Shown here: positions 7,603 to 16,335 of the stretch, piece after piece | Numbering within the stretch: the stretch's first letter is position 1 | How the letters are laid out: each line of letters opens with the position of its first letter | Program-made: the position numbers and the translations under genes | Source: Planctomycetota bacterium | Lineage (GTDB): Bacteria > Planctomycetota > Planctomycetia > Pirellulales > Pirellulaceae | Direction of reading: 5' to 3' | Length of the DNA stretch: 41,277 nucleotides | Assembly: GCA_963204965.1 (NCBI GenBank) | Contig: CAUJKA010000035.1 | Span: forward strand, 1-41,277 | The notes under the pieces: model-generated | What the model saw: the letters and a program-made list of their open reading frames with translations, nothing else | Database searches by the model: none | Told to the model about the DNA's origin: nothing

Positions 7603-9127
7603 CCCGCTTCTGATTTCCGTTGGCAATACGCTGCTCGCCATCATAGTCTGCTTGCTATTGGCGATCCCGATTGGCGCTTTCTTTGCCGCTCTTTTGACTC
7701 GAAGCAATCTCTACGGCAGACGCTTCGGCGCGATTGCACTTGCAAGTCAGTTGGCCGTACCGTTGTACGTTTTTGCTGGCGGTTGGGCCGCCGGTCTTGG
7801 CTTGCAAGGCTGGATGCGCGTCGACAGTTGGTTGGGACCAACCGGGCTGAGTTGGATGCAAGGTTGGTTCGGAAAGTTACTGGCGGTTGGTCTGATTCAC
7901 GCGCTGGCCAGTATCCCATGGGTGAGTCTCATCCTTTCGCTTGGTCTGTTGACCTGCGACCGAAGCGAAGAAGAGATGGCCTTATTGGATGGCGGATGGT
8001 CGATGTTAGTGCGCCGAGTTTGGTGGCCCAGACTGCGAGCTTGGGTGGCCGTCGCGTGCTTGTGGTGTTGTATGGGTCTACTGACCGAGATGGTCGTGTC
8101 GAATCTCTACATGTTTTCGACGATCGCAGAACGAGTCTACCAAGATGTCAGCCGCGATACCGTTTCTCCACTAACTTACATCATCGCAGTCTTTCTCGTG
8201 ACACTTCCCATCTTTGCCTTGAGCTGGAGGTTAACGCGACGTCTGCCGCCTTTGCGAGACGTTCTGGTGAAGTCACAGCATTTCAGCGCTTATGAGATAC
8301 CGCTAGGCAAGCATCGGTGGGCGATCAGTACAGCGTTTTGGTTTTTGACTCTGATCTTCGTTGGGTTGCCATTAGTCAATTTGACGATGAAGGCAGGGTG
8401 GACACCGGTCGTCGAACATGCGCGAACGGTCGGCTTCACTTGGACTCCGCAGCGTTTTTGGCAAACGATTGTCGAGTCGCTAACTCTGTTTCAATCAGAG
8501 TTCTACTGGTCGATTATGTTGGCCGTTGGTTCTAGTCTGACTGCCGTGCTCATAGGAATGTTGCTCTATTGGATCACGTCCAAGCGGCGTGACGTTGCGA
8601 CGACTACTACGGCGAGCAATCCGCTACGTAGTTCCATTCACGTGCTGATGTTGCTGTTGGTTTCTATTCCAGGACCCATGGTTGGAATGCTGTTAGCTCG
8701 CGCGCTGAATCAACCCGGCTGGTTGGGCGAGGTCTACTATCGCACACTTGCAGCTCCGATTGTGGCGCAGCAATTTCGATTGCTCCCGCTAGCTTGGCTA
8801 CTGATCTGCGGATTGATGGCGACGATATCCGTGAGATCGTGGGAACTGGCTTTTTCTGACGGGCTCAACCGATGGCAAGTTCTTCGATCAATCCTCTGGC
8901 CGCAGATCGGAAAACGCACCATCGTCGCTGTCATCCTGCTGATGTTAATGAGCATCGGCGAGCTTAGCTGTTCGATGGGTGTCCTGCCTCCCGGCGTCAC
9001 TACAACATCGATGCGGCTTTTTGAGATACTGCACTTTGGCATGCGACATCAAGATTCGGGCTTGTGCGGAGTCCTTGTGCTGCTCGGCTGGTCCGCTGCG
9101 CTACTCATGCGCAGAATCGCACGTTAG
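7592..9127 (+). CDS. Fe(3+)-type ABC transporter permease (two-domain)
   Basis: This 511-residue, very hydrophobic protein has two binding-protein-dependent transport permease halves, like FbpB/AfuB/ThiP. The first half has an EAA-like loop near EEEMALLDGGWSMLVRRVWWPRLR, and the second has ELAFSDGLNRWQVLRSILWPQI. The product probably sits in the cytoplasmic membrane and passes a small solute such as ferric iron. The frame is open back to an ATG at 7526 (and further to 7499), but that part overlaps the conserved uvrC coding sequence and reads as an out-of-frame shadow. The TTG at 7592 gives an 11-base overlap and starts just before the first helix. No ATPase or binding protein is adjacent, so it is an orphan permease or depends on distant partners. 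Confidence 0.75.
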   Translation: MDLNPLLISVGNTLLAIIVCLLLAIPIGAFFAALLTRSNLYGRRFGAIALASQLAVPLYVFAGGWAAGLGLQGWMRVDSWLGPTGLSWMQGWFGKLLAVGLIHALASIPWVSLILSLGLLTCDRSEEEMALLDGGWSMLVRRVWWPRLRAWVAVACLWCCMGLLTEMVVSNLYMFSTIAERVYQDVSRDTVSPLTYIIAVFLVTLPIFALSWRLTRRLPPLRDVLVKSQHFSAYEIPLGKHRWAISTAFWFLTLIFVGLPLVNLTMKAGWTPVVEHARTVGFTWTPQRFWQTIVESLTLFQSEFYWSIMLAVGSSLTAVLIGMLLYWITSKRRDVATTTTASNPLRSSIHVLMLLLVSIPGPMVGMLLARALNQPGWLGEVYYRTLAAPIVAQQFRLLPLAWLLICGLMATISVRSWELAFSDGLNRWQVLRSILWPQIGKRTIVAVILLMLMSIGELSCSMGVLPPGVTTTSMRLFEILHFGMRHQDSGLCGVLVLLGWSAALLMRRIAR

Positions 9128-9185
9128 AATCATGCTAAGCTGCCGAAGCTGTGCAACTCAAAGAATGTCAAGGCCAAGGTCTTAG

Positions 9186-10337
9186 TCAGTCGCCCTTGTC
9201 GATGACTTGTTTGAGCGCTACGAAATAAGTGTTGCGTTCGCCATCGGTGTTCATGCGGATCGGCGCTTGCAGCCTGCCTCCTCCGTCTGAACGCCGGAAA
9301 CACCATCGCCACACAGTGCCGTCAAAGTCATAGATGCCTATGAATGTTTGCTTCTTCTTGTCCTGATCCACGCCAGTGAAAATAAACTTATCGAACTCAT
9401 TGCCTTCTTCAAACTGAATATCGCCACGAATCGAGATCGTTTCTGTAAGCGTTGGGTTTCGACGATGCGCTGCAAAGTTGGGACGGATGGTCATCGTGAA
9501 AGCACGATCGCTAACGACCTTGGGAAGCAACTTCCCACCGTCGGCGGTGCTTTCCTGCACTGCAATCCAGCGTCCAATGAACTTCTTCAATTCACGCTTG
9601 TTAAACTCCTCTTTGCTCAAACCTGACGGCAGCTTCGCGACCGCAGGAGCTTCACCAGTCTCGGCATCACCGCCCATCCAACTGGAGACTCCATACACGC
9701 CAGCACTGACGACTATCAAAAGGCCAAGAATAGTTGCAACCAGGACTGGCACTCGGCTCTTCGGTTTTGATTCTAGCTTTTCTTGAGTCGGCGACTGTGT
9801 CTCAGTCGCCTGAGTCTTCGCAGTTGGCTGAGTTTTGGGAGCTGTCTGCGTCTTCGCAGTTGCTTGTGTTGTAGGTTTCGATGGAACGGACGGAGTATCG
9901 CTGCCTGGAACAGCGCTGGGAACTGCACAAAGAGCCTTCACCGATTGAACCAATTGCGTTAAGGTTGGTTCAATCGGCGGCTTGAATCCGTCCAACCAAT
10001 GAGTGTTGGAGAGCGCAAACTCCAAGGCGCCTTTAGGGTTCGCATCCTCGATACGGAAAGGAAGTATAGGCATCGACTTTCCAATCGCACGCTCGACCTC
10101 TCGACGAACTTGAGCCGAATCATTTGCGTTAGTGGAAAAGATGACCAGCATGACCTTACTTCGATCAATACCATCGATGATCGCAGCGCCCCATTCGACT
10201 CCAGGCTGAATATCGCGAGGTGCAATCCAGCAGCGCAGCGAATGGCTCTCAAGCGACTGGCAGACCAACTCGGCGTAAGTTCTGTCTTTGGAAGAGTGGC
10301 TTACAAAGGCATCGTACTGTTTGTTACTAGAGTCCAT
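9186..10337 (-). CDS. TIR-domain membrane protein with TIGR03067-like C-terminal domain
   Basis: The 383-residue protein starts with a TIR domain (about 6-135): YDAFVSHSSKD, a WIAPRDIQPG box, VMLVIFSTN and a helix RREVERA whose E80 or E82 is in the region of the catalytic glutamate of NAD-cleaving TIRs. A Thr/Gln/Lys-rich repetitive linker (about 155-190), one membrane helix (about 196-217) and a C-terminal domain (about 245-383) follow. That domain looks like the planctomycete TIGR03067 family (KKFIGRWIAVQES... near its start). The TIR would be cytoplasmic and the C-terminal domain outside. The ATG at 10337 is preferred to a GTG at 10355 because GGAG precedes it. It lies 73 bases downstream of the DUF1501 gene and could share its transcript. 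Defence or signalling is possible but unproven. Confidence 0.8.
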   Translation of the reverse strand: MDSSNKQYDAFVSHSSKDRTYAELVCQSLESHSLRCWIAPRDIQPGVEWGAAIIDGIDRSKVMLVIFSTNANDSAQVRREVERAIGKSMPILPFRIEDANPKGALEFALSNTHWLDGFKPPIEPTLTQLVQSVKALCAVPSAVPGSDTPSVPSKPTTQATAKTQTAPKTQPTAKTQATETQSPTQEKLESKPKSRVPVLVATILGLLIVVSAGVYGVSSWMGGDAETGEAPAVAKLPSGLSKEEFNKRELKKFIGRWIAVQESTADGGKLLPKVVSDRAFTMTIRPNFAAHRRNPTLTETISIRGDIQFEEGNEFDKFIFTGVDQDKKKQTFIGIYDFDGTVWRWCFRRSDGGGRLQAPIRMNTDGERNTYFVALKQVIDKGD

Positions 10338-10410
10338 CGATCTCCAACTTAGCACTAAGAATCAAGCTGTTGTTCTGTAAGCTTAACCGATCATCGTGGA
10401 ATTCGTACGG

Positions 10411-11889
10411 TCAACCGCAGAGTTCATCAATGACTTTGCCGCCAAATTGACTGAGCTGCTTAAATCGGCCTGCATGATAGTAGGTTAACTTATTGTCATC
10501 CAATCCTAACAGTTTGAGAAGCGTCACATGAAAATCACGGATATGGGCCTTGCCCTCGACGGCCTCCATTCCCAATTCGTCGGTGGCACCGATCGTATGT
10601 CCAGCGTTGCAACCGCCTCCCGCAAGCCAAATCGTCATTGCGTTCGGATTATGATCTCGGCCGTAGGCCGTACCTCCCCGGACGCCATTGTCGGGTGTAC
10701 GTCCAAATTCACCGCACCAAACGATTAAAGTGCTTTCCAGCAACCCACGCTGCTTCAGATCGGCAATCAATGCGGCTATTGGTTGGTCCACGTTTCGGAC
10801 AAGGTTCCCATGCGCTCGTTCGATGTAGTCGTGGCTATCCCATGAACCGTGGTAAAGCTGCACGAAGCGGACGCCTTTTTCAATTAACTTACGAGCCAAC
10901 AAACATTTGCGTCCAAAAGCGTTCGTTGCGTCTTGATCGATTCCATACATGTCCTTCGTGCGTTGATCTTCCGATGCTAGATCCAACACCATGGGTACTT
11001 CCGACTGCATTCGAAAGGCCAGTTCATAGTTCTCTAGTCGAGCGGCCAGTTCTTCGTGCTCGGGGTGTAAAGCCAAATGAGCTTGGTCGAGCTTTCGAAG
11101 TAAGTTCAAGTTCTTTCGCTGATGAGCCTCAGTGATACCCTCAGGTGGTCTTATGTCCAGAATAGGTGACCCTTTGGCCCTCAGTGCTGTCCCTTGATGC
11201 TGCGCGGGTAAATAACCGTTGCTCCAGTTGGCTGCACCGCCTTGTGGATAGCTGACCTCTGGCAACACTATGAACCCTGGCAAATTCTCGTTGATTCTTC
11301 CGAGACCATAGTTCATCCAAGCGCCAATCGCTGGATCGCCACCAAATCGATTGCCACAATTCACTTGATACATGGCTGTGGGATGATTGACGCTATCTAC
11401 CGTACAACCGCGATAGAAGCAGATCTCATCAGCGACTTTAGCAAGGTGCGACCAATTCTCGGCCATATCCGCGCCAGATTGACCAGCTTTGACAAAGCGA
11501 AAGGGGCTTCGGACATAGTACCGCTTGCCGCTTTCCATTGCCGACTTTTGTTTGCCTTCGCGAGTAAACTCTTTCAAATGCACTTTTTCTAGCGAGGGCT
11601 TGGGGTCAAACGTGTCGATATGCGATGGCCCGCCTTCCATCATCAGGAAGATGACCTGCTTGGCTCGCGCACCAGCCAAATGGAATGCCGGTTTCTCTGG
11701 TTGATTCCCAGTGGTCCTCGCTTGCGACTTGTACTTCGAGTCCTGAATTGGCTCATCAGCAGCCAACATAGCCGATAGCGCGATGCTACCGATAGACGCA
11801 CCGATACCGTAGATCAAATCGCGACGATTGATCGGCGAAACGGGTTGTAAGCGGCTGAGCTGTGGCTGTGTTGTTGTTTTAGTAGACAT
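10411..11889 (-). CDS. DUF1501 (sulfatase-like) Tat-exported protein
   Basis: The 492-residue protein carries a twin-arginine signal near residues 22-45 (NRRDLIYGIG plus a hydrophobic stretch). It then has the planctomycete DUF1501 hallmarks: MMEGGPSHIDTFDPKP, LPGFIVLPEVSYPQGG, a central VQLYHGSWDSH motif and LIVWCGEFGRTPDNG. The fold belongs to the alkaline-phosphatase/sulfatase superfamily, but the reaction is unknown. The gene overlaps the upstream PSD1 gene by 11 bases in another frame, the usual arrangement for this pair, which probably works as a two-protein exported system. Its own ATG at 11889 is unambiguous. Confidence 0.9.
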   Translation of the reverse strand: MSTKTTTQPQLSRLQPVSPINRRDLIYGIGASIGSIALSAMLAADEPIQDSKYKSQARTTGNQPEKPAFHLAGARAKQVIFLMMEGGPSHIDTFDPKPSLEKVHLKEFTREGKQKSAMESGKRYYVRSPFRFVKAGQSGADMAENWSHLAKVADEICFYRGCTVDSVNHPTAMYQVNCGNRFGGDPAIGAWMNYGLGRINENLPGFIVLPEVSYPQGGAANWSNGYLPAQHQGTALRAKGSPILDIRPPEGITEAHQRKNLNLLRKLDQAHLALHPEHEELAARLENYELAFRMQSEVPMVLDLASEDQRTKDMYGIDQDATNAFGRKCLLARKLIEKGVRFVQLYHGSWDSHDYIERAHGNLVRNVDQPIAALIADLKQRGLLESTLIVWCGEFGRTPDNGVRGGTAYGRDHNPNAMTIWLAGGGCNAGHTIGATDELGMEAVEGKAHIRDFHVTLLKLLGLDDNKLTYYHAGRFKQLSQFGGKVIDELCG

Positions 11890-14791
11890 ATGAAAACTCG
11901 CTGGAGTTCAAAAGTACTAAACATAAATCACCCAAGGCACGCGTCTTCGCATCGAAATCTGCGGCTTGCAAGTCAGCTACAAAATCGCGATTCGCAAACA
12001 GCTTTTCTGCAAAGCTGAATCGCTCGCCCGTATTCTCTTCCACAGCTTCACGCAGGATGCTCAACAAGGGTTCTGGCTTGGTGGGATGAACAGATCTTTG
12101 CATTTGCGTCATGTCCTGCCAATGCTCTAAGCATTTTTGAAGCTCTTCAGAGCTAGCCTCGCGACCATAGCAGAGTTGGAAACAGCGTTGCACAGCTTGA
12201 GTATCTTCGCTCGACTCCTTCAAAGCGCGAACTGCCAACGCAAGTGCTCGGGAGTACGCGTTCTGGCTATTGAACAACGAAAAGACCTGCGGTGTGACGA
12301 CACTTGAATCGCGTCGCTCGCATGCAAAATCCGGTGAAGGAGTATTAAACACCTCCATCGCCGGATCGCTCAAGCCTCGCAACTTGAGCACATAAATCGA
12401 TCGACGATGTCGCTGGCTTGGCAGCGGATTTGGCACCCACGCTTCGGCAAAGGTTCCCATGACTTGTCGCGGTGGCATGGCAACCTCAGGATTGATCTCG
12501 GGGCGAACAGGAATTCCACCAATCGCTAGGTTCAATTCGCCCGAGACCGCCAACATCGAATCTCGCAACTCCTCAGCGCTCAACCTGCGCGGCGGAAATA
12601 CAGAGTAGCTGAGGCCAAGGGGATCGAATTCCTTAAGTTGGTCAGCTTGCGGATGTTGACTGCTGCGCCGATATGCCTGGCTGAGCATGATGGTGCGATG
12701 TAGAGCCTTAATCGACCAGTTCTTCTCAACCAGTACAGCAGCTAGCCAGTCCAATAGTTCGGGGTGCGTTGGTGGCTTACCGGTGCTTCCAAAGTTGTTG
12801 GGATTACCCGCTATCGGCTGCCCGAAGTGCCACATCCAAATCCTATTGACGATGACTCGGGATGTCAGCGGATTGTTGCGATCGGCAATCCAATTCGCCA
12901 GTTCAGTACGACGACCACTCACGTTCTCCGTTACAGAAATTGGACATACCTTGTCGAGAACACTCAACGATCCAGGTTTCACTCGCTCAGTTGGCGAAAA
13001 GGGATCACCACCCGCAAGAATATAGCTCTCCTCAAGTTCTCCTTGTGCCATCGGGTCATCTGGACGACGCGTCGGGGACGTAACCGAGGTAACCTTGGGC
13101 GTCTTACCGTTGAATACGGCCAGTGCTACTGGCTCGTAGCGATCCAGATCCCAACGCAGTCGTTCGAGCCCCTTGCGAGCGACGCGTTCGCGGCCGAATT
13201 GCTCAGGCGTGAAACCGAGTAGCTTCGGAGGATACTCGCTTTCCGGTTCTCCCTGTCTGGCGAGGATTGTTCGAGCTCGACTGAACACCTCGGAGAAGCT
13301 ACTGTTGCCCAGCGCTTTGCGTGGAATAATCCCGGCTCGAGCGGCTTGTACCGCTTCGTTCCACTTCTTCGAATCCTTCTGATTCTCTTGAAACCACTTC
13401 TGCGCGTTGGCCAACTGCAGCTCATCCAATTCAATTAGCGTCTGCTGATGCTCGCTAACTGCCATTTCCAAATATTTTCGTTCCTCAAAGCCACTCGTGT
13501 TTTCTGTTTCCAAGAAAGGTACCGAACGCTCGCACAACTGCGTCGTGGCAAAGGCTGCTTGAATGGAGTAGTAGTCGCGAGTGGGAACTGGATCATACTT
13601 ATGATCGTGACATCGCGCGCACTGCAACGAGTGAGCTAGAAACGTCTCGCCAACACTGTTGGTAACGTCGTCTAAAAAGCGTTGTCTGGCGATCTTGGCA
13701 ACCTCCATCCCCGTTAGCTCCCAAGGGCCCATGCGCAAAAATCCAGTCGCCACGAGTTTTTCTGGATCTTTGGCGTCGATCTCATCACCAGCGATCTGCT
13801 CGCGGATGAACTGATCAAAGCCTTTGTCATTGTTGAACGATCGAATCACGTAGTCGCGATACCTCCAAGCGCTACCGCGTTGATAATCATTCGCAAACCC
13901 TGAGGAATCCGCGTAACGCGAGACATCCAACCAATGCTGCGCCATTCGCTCGCCGTAGTGTGGCGATTCCAGGAGAGAATCGACAAGCTCGGCCATCGCT
14001 TTGTCAGCATCGCCAGAATAGCTCGCTTCAAACTGTTGCACTAATTCCGGCGAGGGAGGCAAGCCGGTCAGGTCAAAGCACGCGCGACGTACGAGTGTGC
14101 GAGCTTCGGCACTTGGTGCGACGACCAGTCCACGAGGCCGACGCATCTCAAGCAATTGATCAATGGCGGTTGCACTCGTGAAGTCGTTCTGCAGTTCGTC
14201 GATCTTGTGTGGTAGCGTTGGTTTTTGGACCGGTTGATAAGCCCACAACGATCCAGGTTTGTAGCGACGATTTGTCCACTGGGGACTTAATCCGCCGCTA
14301 GTCACGACCGCAGTGCCATCCTCCTCGGCCCACTTGGTTTCGTTCGCTTTTTGTAGCTCAGCAATGCGATCTTCTGCGGGCCATTGTGCCCCTGAATTGA
14401 TCCACTCCTTAACCCAACCGAGCTGCTCCGGTGTCAATTGCTCGGACTCTTTGGGTGGCATCGCCGACCATTGATTGCTCGATCTTGAAACGGCTTGAAA
14501 TAGCGGACTTGCCTGAGCATCGTCCAGAACGATCAAAGGTAGCTTAGTATCGCCTCCAGCTTGCGTCGATTGCAGCGTACGAAGATCAAGACCACCTTCG
14601 ATTGCATCAAGCGACTTGCCATGACAGGCCAAGCATTTTTCGCTTAGCAGTGGCTGTATCCTGCGAGCGAAGAGTAATTCGCCATCTTCGTCGGCGAAAG
14701 CCATTGCGTTAGTACCAATCGCGATCAGCAAAGCAATCGTGCGAAGCGTCGCATGAAAACCGAAGGACCATTCAGTTGGACTGTCGCACAT
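11879..14791 (-). CDS. PSD1/planctomycete cytochrome c protein (DUF1549-DUF1553)
   Basis: The 970-residue protein has an N-terminal hydrophobic export segment (about 14-33), then a planctomycete-type cytochrome c domain with heme-binding CLACH (C53, C56, H57) and the distal MPPKESEQLT region. DUF1549 (ARTLVRRACFDLTGLPPSPE, then HYGERMAQHWLDVSRYADS) and DUF1553 (RRTELANWIADRNNPLTSRVIVNRIW) follow. These proteins are very expanded in Planctomycetes and are thought to act outside the cytoplasm, perhaps in polymer breakdown or redox chemistry. The function is not established. It leads the minus-strand unit whose next member is the DUF1501 protein. The ATG at 14791 was used. Confidence 0.92.
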   Translation of the reverse strand: MCDSPTEWSFGFHATLRTIALLIAIGTNAMAFADEDGELLFARRIQPLLSEKCLACHGKSLDAIEGGLDLRTLQSTQAGGDTKLPLIVLDDAQASPLFQAVSRSSNQWSAMPPKESEQLTPEQLGWVKEWINSGAQWPAEDRIAELQKANETKWAEEDGTAVVTSGGLSPQWTNRRYKPGSLWAYQPVQKPTLPHKIDELQNDFTSATAIDQLLEMRRPRGLVVAPSAEARTLVRRACFDLTGLPPSPELVQQFEASYSGDADKAMAELVDSLLESPHYGERMAQHWLDVSRYADSSGFANDYQRGSAWRYRDYVIRSFNNDKGFDQFIREQIAGDEIDAKDPEKLVATGFLRMGPWELTGMEVAKIARQRFLDDVTNSVGETFLAHSLQCARCHDHKYDPVPTRDYYSIQAAFATTQLCERSVPFLETENTSGFEERKYLEMAVSEHQQTLIELDELQLANAQKWFQENQKDSKKWNEAVQAARAGIIPRKALGNSSFSEVFSRARTILARQGEPESEYPPKLLGFTPEQFGRERVARKGLERLRWDLDRYEPVALAVFNGKTPKVTSVTSPTRRPDDPMAQGELEESYILAGGDPFSPTERVKPGSLSVLDKVCPISVTENVSGRRTELANWIADRNNPLTSRVIVNRIWMWHFGQPIAGNPNNFGSTGKPPTHPELLDWLAAVLVEKNWSIKALHRTIMLSQAYRRSSQHPQADQLKEFDPLGLSYSVFPPRRLSAEELRDSMLAVSGELNLAIGGIPVRPEINPEVAMPPRQVMGTFAEAWVPNPLPSQRHRRSIYVLKLRGLSDPAMEVFNTPSPDFACERRDSSVVTPQVFSLFNSQNAYSRALALAVRALKESSEDTQAVQRCFQLCYGREASSEELQKCLEHWQDMTQMQRSVHPTKPEPLLSILREAVEENTGERFSFAEKLFANRDFVADLQAADFDAKTRALGDLCLVLLNSSEFSYVY

Positions 14792-14884
14792 GATCGGTTG
14801 CTACTAAGTTGATTGTCGGAATGCATGGGCTTGGAGCCTAATGTCATTATTGTAACCAGAAAGCGCACAGCCTTCGCGCGGGTC

Positions 14885-14969
14885 TGGTAGGTCAAATTCC
14901 TGCCGGGTTTGACCAAGTTTGACAGAGCTGAATTGAAGACTTTCATGACCTTCAACTCTCGCTTCGGAA
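14885..14969 (+). repeat. 85-bp direct repeat, left copy, with REP-like hairpin
   Basis: It begins with the GTAG-headed hairpin (14886-14914; arms GGTCAAA and TTTGACC) and continues through a shared tail ending TCTCGCTTCGGAA. It is identical to 15185-15269 except for A/G at 14924 against 15224. Confidence 0.9.
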
Positions 14970-15039
14970 CGCCGCGTTGATGACGAGCCCTTCGGTTGGA
15001 TTGGCTGACGACGATTGTGAGCGTTCGACTTCGGTCTGC

Positions 15040-15142
15040 CAGTTTTCGCCCACACCGCTTAGGGACCGCCCAACTCGACACGCGACTCTCCCGCGAATTT
15101 GTTCAATCACTATACGGCAAAGTACTGCGCGCGGGAGAGTTC
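15040..15142 (-). repeat. CGCGGGAGAGT dispersed element, copy 2 (inverted)
   Basis: On the minus strand it repeats the layout of the elements at 4220 and 36834: arms at 15130-15140 and 15085-15095 (11-bp perfect inverted repeat), then GCGTGTCGAG and TAAGCGGTGTGGGCGAAAA. Loop bases have diverged while both arms are intact. Confidence 0.75.
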
Positions 15143-15184
15143 GATCAACGTACGCTCCAAGTCACGCTAGCAGCTGTAGTGTTT

Positions 15185-15269
15185 TGGTAGGTCAAATTCC
15201 TGCCGGGTTTGACCAAGTTTGACGGAGCTGAATTGAAGACTTTCATGACCTTCAACTCTCGCTTCGGAA
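15185..15269 (+). repeat. 85-bp direct repeat, right copy, with REP-like hairpin
   Basis: This is the right member of the pair described at 14885-14969. The GTAG-headed hairpin is at 15186-15214. Sequence identity with the left copy ends at both sides exactly at the stated limits. Confidence 0.9.
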
Positions 15270-15314
15270 ACCTTGTTCGCTATGCTGACTCAGACATATT
15301 GGTTAGTTTGAATC

Positions 15315-15339
15315 GTTGGGTTTCGTACCTCAACCCAAC
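15315..15339. repeat. GTTGGGTT/AACCCAAC hairpin repeat
   Basis: Arms GTTGGGTT (15315-15322) and AACCCAAC (15332-15339) surround the loop TCGTACCTC. A relative at 37053-37075 has arms GTGGGTT/AACCCAC and loop TCGTAGCTC. The hairpin is followed by CTGACTTTTTG, so it could also terminate transcription. Confidence 0.6.
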
Positions 15340-15449
15340 CTACCTGACTTTTTGTCTTACTATTAAGGTCCGTTCGGGTTACTATGGTGCGTCAATCCGA
15401 ACACTTGCTCCAAGCAACAGCATTCCGTGGGGCCAAATTCCTTTAAACG

Positions 15450-16244
15450 ATGGTTCAACAGTTGAACAACCAGATTAGCAGCCTCAAGAATCCCTGGATT
15501 CAATCGCTAGTGAGACTGCAGCGCGCGAGCGAGCGGCGCGAGCAGGGTCGGTTCCTGCTGGAAGGATCGAATCTAGTGCAGGCAGCCATCGAATCGGCTT
15601 GGCCTCTCGAGTGTTTGCTGGTGACCGATCATTGGTCCAGCTCCAATCGTCAACCGTTCGCTCAGTGGGGCAAACAAGTTCCCGTGCAGTGGGTGACCCC
15701 ACAAGTTCTCAAAGCCGTCGCGACCACCCAGGCCCCTGAGGGAATCGTTGCGGTTGCGAATATTGTCGAGCAAAGTGAAGAGCTTAAATTGCCCAAGCTG
15801 GGAATTGCCGTGGACGCTTTGCAAGACCCAGGAAACCTTGGAACCCTGGTACGAGCCGCTGCGGCCAGCAGTGCTGACGGAGTTTATTTGGGCGAAGGTT
15901 CCGTCGATCCCTACAACGACAAGCTGCTACGGTCGACTGCAGGGCTCTGGTTTAGCCAACGTCCTCAGCAAGTGGATCTTCCCGAGTGGATAGGCCACTG
16001 CCGCAATTCTGACGTGCAGGTATTGGGCGCCTCGGCTGAAGGGCAGGCCTTTTGGGAGCTCGATCTGCAAAAGCCGACGCTATTTGTCTTGGGCAATGAA
16101 GGAGCCGGCCTGTCGACCAAGATCCGCCAGTGTATCGAACATTTTGTTTCTGTACCGATGAACACTCAAGTCGAATCGCTGAATGTGGCGATGACCGGTA
16201 CACTCTTACTCTACGAAGCGATGCGTCAACGCCAGCGACCTTGA
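15450..16244 (+). CDS. SpoU/TrmH-family RNA 2'-O-ribose methyltransferase
   Basis: The 264-residue protein has an N-terminal RNA-binding region (LQRASERREQGRFLLEG, residues 23-39) and then the knotted SPOUT catalytic domain. Motif 1 is DPGNLGTLVRAA, motif 2 is LFVLGNEGAGLS and motif 3 is VPMNTQVESLNVAMTGTLLLYE. These build the deep trefoil knot that binds S-adenosylmethionine. The Asn and Arg of motif 1 and the Glu of motif 2 expected in the family are present. The length and N-terminal domain fit RlmB/TsnR-like enzymes that modify 23S rRNA, but the target nucleotide cannot be deduced. The ABC-F gene starts 91 bases downstream on the same strand. Confidence 0.9.
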   Translation: MVQQLNNQISSLKNPWIQSLVRLQRASERREQGRFLLEGSNLVQAAIESAWPLECLLVTDHWSSSNRQPFAQWGKQVPVQWVTPQVLKAVATTQAPEGIVAVANIVEQSEELKLPKLGIAVDALQDPGNLGTLVRAAAASSADGVYLGEGSVDPYNDKLLRSTAGLWFSQRPQQVDLPEWIGHCRNSDVQVLGASAEGQAFWELDLQKPTLFVLGNEGAGLSTKIRQCIEHFVSVPMNTQVESLNVAMTGTLLLYEAMRQRQRP

Positions 16245-16335
16245 AACGAGCTCCATCGAACTCGAATTCCTCGTCGGCGTCGAACCTCCTAGCACCCTCG
16301 CATCGCATGATTGTTACTCTTGAATTGAATTCTAC

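Larger units (their letters stand above)
14792..15449. other. 658-bp gene-free region built of dispersed repeats
   Basis: No convincing gene is present. Two 85-bp direct repeats start exactly 300 bases apart (14885 and 15185). Between them lies an inverted copy of the CGCGGGAGAGT element (15040-15142). A GTTGGGTT hairpin is at 15315-15339, followed by a T-run near 15348. No transposase is encoded. Confidence 0.75.

Noticed and set aside
14970..15184. Composite transposon between the two 85-bp direct repeats
   Set aside because: The interval encodes no transposase and the repeats have no terminal inverted ends typical of an insertion sequence. A duplication or REP-type spread explains it better.
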